A DNA stretch of 64,000 nucleotides from Mimachlamys varia. Its lineage: Eukaryota; Mollusca; Bivalvia; Pectinida; Pectinidae. The notes below the pieces were generated by a model, which had not been told where the DNA came from, searched no databases, and saw nothing but the letters and a program-made list of their open reading frames with translations. Numbering within the stretch: the first letter of the stretch is position 1; each line of letters begins with the position of its first letter. A program made the position numbers and the translations under genes. Positions 59,676-64,000 of this stretch are shown piece after piece. The stretch is taken from NCBI GenBank assembly GCA_947623455.1, contig OX392535.1, positions 38,650,688-38,714,687 of the forward strand, read 5' to 3'.

Positions 59676-62600
59676 ATGTCTATCTATATGGGTAACATGG
59701 AAGAGGCTATTGTGTTATTTCACAGACTTGGGTTATCACATCAGGAAATTTTACAATATTTAGCGCATATTTCAGGGATTATCATTAGCAAAAGCACTCT
59801 TAAGAGGAAACTGCGACGTCTTGGGCTTTTTCGAAGAAAACATTACTCGGACATTTTAGAGGTGGCACGATTTATTCAAAATCACCTTCAGAATTCGAAT
59901 CAGTTACATGGGTATAAGTTTATTCATCTTAACTGCATCCAACATGGATTTGTTGTCAATCAAGAGACTGTGAGGTTACTCATGCATATTTTAGATCCGG
60001 TTGGCATCCAACATCGCCGTACCGGGCGTTTGCAAAGACGAAATTACGTTAATCCAGGACCCGATTTTATTTGGCACATAGATTCGTATGATAAGTTAAA
60101 ACCGTATGGATTGTGTATCAACGGAGCAATTGATGGCTTTTCTCGTTGTCTTGTGTGGTTAGAAGTATACACCACCAGTAGTGACCCAGCAGTTATTGCT
60201 AGTTACTTCTTGAAAGCAATAGCGTCCAGACGCGGCTGTCCAGTGCGAGTTCGAGCTGACCGGGGAACAGAAAACGGCCATGAAGAAGTCATGCAAACCT
60301 TTTTGAGACAGGATCATGGGGATACATTTGCTTCAGTACCGTTTCCTTATGGTTCAAGTAACCACAACCAGAGAATAGAGGCTTGGTGGTGTTTTCTCCG
60401 TCGACACATGGCCCAATTCTGGATGAATGTCTTCCATGATCTAAAGAGTGAAGACGTTTTCGATGGTTTCTTCGTCGATAAAAGTATTATACAATTCTGC
60501 TTCATGCAGTTAATCCAGGTAAATTCCTATTCAACTTCTATCAACATAACTACATAACATTAACAGTCTCAAAACTTCATTACATATACAACAAAAACAG
60601 TAATACTACATGTGCGAATTTCAGTTTGTTTGTATCATAACTATACAATATGACTTATACACGTGCCTTGCTTCTTGTTTTCTTGTCATTATCTGTTTGA
60701 CTGAAAGGGGTGATCTTATCTGGCTGCGGCGCAGTACTTTACTGGGCTTGTAGTATAAAGTTTCCATTTGGTATTTCCTTGCTGGTGATGTGTTCTGGCA
60801 ATGTTGACAATAATGTTAAGCAATTTGTCAGAATCTGGCGACAACGTGGCCAGCACCGGTAGGCGTAAATTGAATGGTCTCTTATGCCGCATTTACATTT
60901 TAACTTACGTTGTCAGCTTTATCTCTTAATAAGCTTTAACCCATGCCTTGTCCTCTACGTATTGTATAAATAATAATTAATATACCTCTACTTAATTTAC
61001 TCTATATAAAAAGTAACTAGTTAAATCAACTACTAGTATATCACTATTTTCGCTTCGAATTCGCATAGTTGTGTTTTATTCCTGTGTTTTAGTCTGCAGA
61101 ACTAAACACACACCTCACTCGGGTATTTCCGCCGAGCCAATCAGGAGCGAGGTGGGCGGAGCTTATTTCCGAACTCGGACAAAGTGGGCGGAGCTTAACT
61201 GCCGAACTAGAAACCGAGGCGGTGTTGCCGCGCCCACTTCGCGATTCGGTTCCGAGTTCGGTAGCTAAGCTCCGCCCACTTCTCCGAATACTTTTCCCAT
61301 TAACAAACCTATCTCAGTACTACAGTGAATTAAGAGAGGGATGAATATATATTCCAGAGGTCTACCATTGGTATATTAAAAGATCTAACTTTAAAGGGAG
61401 AATTTAGTGAAAACGTCAAACGAAAATATTGTTTACAAAAATATGTCGCTTCTGATGAGATTTAGTGTAGTCGGTAATGCGGTGATCTCTGGTCTACTGA
61501 AGAAGAAAATAGAAATATTACTTCGTTAATTACGTTTTCCGATTGCAGCAAGTTGAAGCTGTAGAATCTAGAGGATATGGAATATTTTCCGTTAGGTTAT
61601 AGGTTATATTCAACGGGAATCATTAAATTTTCTCTTTTTTTTTCATTTTCAAGAAAATAAGAATGAAATCGGGTAAAACAATATTGTCAGAAAAGTGCGG
61701 GAAACATTTTGACGTCGTATTCTGCTTACTTTACCCGACGTCAACAAGACTGTGCCATTTTGGAAGGACCGAACAACACAATTTCAGCGTTTTCTGTTGA
61801 TATACCCGATATTTCTGCACAGCAATATATGATCAAGTGAGTATTTTCCCAAAAGCTATGGCTAAATAATACGGAAATACAGCAAAATGTCTACTTTTTT
61901 ATCTTCGCTTTGGTAGGAAACATCGGCAAGTTTCAAACGACAAAACAAAGAACCGTCCTGATTTGTCAAAATCTAAAGCTTCTATTTTCGCTGCGAAATC
62001 TTATGAAAATTATCAGTTGTTACTGTATTTTTTCCAGTGAAAAAAATCGAGATATATCAATGCTGTAAAACTTATTTTTCGTGCCGTGATTTGTTCCATT
62101 TGGACCATCAGGACGGTCCTTTGGTTTCGCCTTTTTGAATCTTGGTGATATTGCAGAAGCAAATGTATAAAAGATGGACAATTTTCTCTATGTCCGCATT
62201 ATTAAGCCCTCGTTTTTTATACAAAATACTCACTTAATGATAGATTGTCGTTCAGAAAACGGAATAGTCATGACTAAGGCAATAACATGTTGTCAGGAAC
62301 ATTGACGTGGTATCTTGACATGAAGATTGTGGAACAAAAATGTCTGCCTTTCAAGACGTTTTTACTTTAATATACCAAAAAGGAAACTTTTTAATTATGT
62401 GATAAAAAGCAAGCTTATCTTAAATTTATTTTCATCTCATACGAAATTGTATGGAAAGCGCCCATGTGTTCCAACACAACAAATACCACACCATTTTGCA
62501 ACCGTTTGTCCGTCATACATTAAGTAGCTGCTTCGTAGATGGTAATTCCAAAGTTGTCATAATATCTATACGCACTAAAAGATAAATTATTACAACCTCT

Positions 62601-62949
62601 AATATGCTTATTTCAGAATGATCTCGATCATGTGGTTCACCTATGGAATACACATAGAATTCGCCAAACGCAACACCAGACTGCGCCAAGCGGAAGACCG
62701 TATACGATGTATCATCTTCCAGAGACCTATGGAGCTAGTCATCACTTATGCCCCGTGTCTTCTGAGCAAATCGATGAGTGCCAACGCTATGCTTCTCCAA
62801 AAGGCGAATCGCCTTGTGACAGAGATATGTATGAGATATGTTGCTCAATTATGGAAGAAAATGACAAATCGCCACCATGCGATGCAAACGAGGCAATAAC
62901 ACTATACAGATTTCTTCGAGAAACCATTCGTCTCGAATTGCAACAATAG
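59676..62949 (+). CDS. Integrase (rve-type DDE) gene, two exons, apparently intact; eukaryotic IS3-like transposase or domesticated copy
   Basis: The exons are 59676-60518 and 62617-62949. The junction CAG|GTAAAT...TTTCAG|AAT is phase 0, giving 391 residues with no stop. An N-terminal helix-turn-helix region (about 16-52) holds LGLSHQEILQYLA and STLKRKLRRLGLFRRK. The catalytic core runs about 125-240: WHIDSYDKLKPYG with D136, IDGFSR, VRADRGTENG with D195, and NHNQRIEAWW with E235 (spacing D-58-D-39-E). Exon 2 gives HLWNTHRIRQT and MYHLPETYG, the C-terminal part usual for this family. I recognise the type from uncharacterised 'integrase catalytic domain' proteins of cnidarians, fish and molluscs; an IS3EU assignment is tentative. 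The 2.1-kb intron has CpG-rich and foldback repeats. Transposon ends were not found. AATAAA lies at about 63211. Confidence 0.85.
61152..61279. repeat. CpG-rich inverted/direct repeat block in the integrase intron
   Basis: GTGGGCGGAGCTTA occurs at 61152-61165 and 61184-61197, and its exact complement TAAGCTCCGCCCAC at 61266-61279. GCCAATCAG precedes it, so CCAAT and GC-box motifs are present. It could be a small foldback element or an internal promoter. GGGCGGAGCTTA also appears at 49538. Confidence 0.6.
61834..62240. repeat. Foldback with diverged long arms in the integrase intron
   Basis: AAGTGAGTATTTT at the left pairs with AAAATACTCACTT at the right. AGAACCGTCCTGAT inside pairs with ATCAGGACGGTCCT. 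The arms are about 150 bp and moderately similar. No frame is open. Confidence 0.6.
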
Positions 62950-64000
62950 TATGGACTTCTTGCAAAACTAGTAGGATATAAACTTGTATACGTCCTGTGA
63001 AAATGCTGAAGTGTCTTCGGCGCAATTTATGCTGAAATATACCAATATACCATGAACTTATTCGCCATGTTTTGAGACAGTTCGTCCAGGTTGTCCCAAT
63101 CCCTGCGCTTAAAACCATTTCCCCTCGTAACGACCCAAAATAGTGATACAGTACATGTACATAAAAGGTAAACGTTTTACTATTTATCTGCAAAATATGA
63201 TATTACTTGAATAAATGACATCCCTTACTGTTTTTCTGAAATTATGTCTGTTTGGTACCACTAATCTACAATTTGTGAAAAATCATTATATTGAATTGTC
63301 ATTAATTCCTTTTGTGATATCACAGAATCTAATCAATGATATCACTGAAACAATTAGTGTTTTCAGTTTATAAAATTTTTAACAGTGAAATATCAAACAT
63401 ATTCATTTAATAAAAGTGATATTCTTCACTAGTGGAAAATATCATATATAACTCTTTTTGTTTACAAAACCTTCGACGAAGGTCTGGTTATCGTACGGAG
63501 TAGATTTTTCAATAACAAGAGATCCCAGAGGGATCTTGGCGCCCACCATTGAATGATCTTTGTCACTCAAATGAAAGACTGATCTTTTCGCTTCTTTTCT
63601 CTTCTTTTCCCTTCTTACAGAATAGGCTTACAATACTTTAATTGTCAAAATCCAAGAGGAACCCATACCCCATGAATTTTGAGAAAGATCCCTTCAGTAC
63701 CTTCTGAGAAATAGCGATAACATACTTCAACTATCAAAATTCAAGATGTCTGCCTGTCGGCCATCTTGAATTCCAATCAGTCCCATAATTGACCATGAAC
63801 AACTAGGGACCATGGGAAACCTCCACATGAAATTTGAGAAAGATCCCTTCAGTACTTTCTGAGAAATAGCGGTAACGAACTTCAATTGTCAAAATCCAAG
63901 ATGGCTGCCTGTTAGTTATCTTGAATTCCGATAGGTTCCAAAATGGAATATGCACAACTAAGGACTAAGGGGAACCAACACATGAAATTTAAGAAAGATC
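62950..64000. other. Downstream of the integrase gene; no gene recognised
   Basis: It contains the probable polyadenylation signal AATAAA (about 63211), AT-rich sequence to 63500, and then the dispersed agaaatagc/ccaagatgg repeat (63510-64000), which runs off the right edge. Confidence 0.5.

Noticed and set aside
59354..59763. Two overlapping frames with IWRPPLIYLA repeats
   Set aside because: They are translations of the GGCGGCCGCC palindrome array in the leader of the integrase gene.
62618..62899. Plus-strand frame beginning MISIMWFTYG
   Set aside because: It overlaps integrase exon 2 in another frame; the frame starting at 62617 continues the integrase family pattern and ends at 62949.

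Overview
The window is animal nuclear DNA: AT-rich, with split genes, GT-AG introns and dense non-autonomous transposons. Recurrent elements such as the GTCCGTCC-bearing repeat opening with AGCTCACCTGGCCCGAAGGG, and the many TACATGTA words, are ones I associate with marine molluscs, most likely a bivalve; this is inference from repeat style. Only five loci look like real protein genes, and all were assembled by hand from exons with matching splice phases.

Layout. (1) 1-10215, minus strand: the 5' part (first four coding exons, BAR domain) of an endophilin-A gene running off the left edge. (2) 10552-29283, plus strand: a complete 15-exon CHAF1A gene (large subunit of chromatin assembly factor 1), divergent from endophilin across a 336-bp promoter with an E2F-type site. 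Its introns hold a 5'-truncated LINE, a hAT-type MITE and nested TIR elements. (3) 29284-34209: repeat-filled space between convergent genes. (4) 34210-44617, minus strand: a complete nine-exon SNAPC3 gene (SNAP50, snRNA promoter-binding complex). Intron 4 is almost wholly two minisatellites plus a MITE, and intron 1 carries an 18S rRNA fragment flanked by a 15-bp duplication. (5) 44618-48271: another divergent promoter with an E2F-like site, a LINE fragment, a tRNA-derived SINE and a TTAA-flanked TIR element. (6) 48272-55573, plus strand: a two-exon DUF1761-like membrane protein whose single intron contains a 6.4-kb TA-flanked TIR element. (7) 55574-59394: repeats and a Penelope-like retroelement remnant. 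(8) 59427-62949, plus strand: an apparently intact two-exon integrase gene (DDE residues kept) with CCAAT and TATA boxes and a run of GGCGGCCGCC palindromes in its leader. (9) 62950-64000: downstream DNA and a dispersed repeat.

The host genes do not form a pathway. CHAF1A (histone deposition at replication forks) and SNAPC3 (snRNA transcription) are nuclear housekeeping genes and both sit at divergent promoters with E2F-like sites. The most distinctive content is structural: a minisatellite that copied a SNAPC3 exon end with its 5' splice site, the rRNA insertion, an in-frame stop-containing tandem repeat at the end of the DUF1761 gene, a 32-bp palindrome with a target-site duplication, several unrelated MITE families sharing CAGGG ends and 5-bp duplications, and the intact integrase gene.
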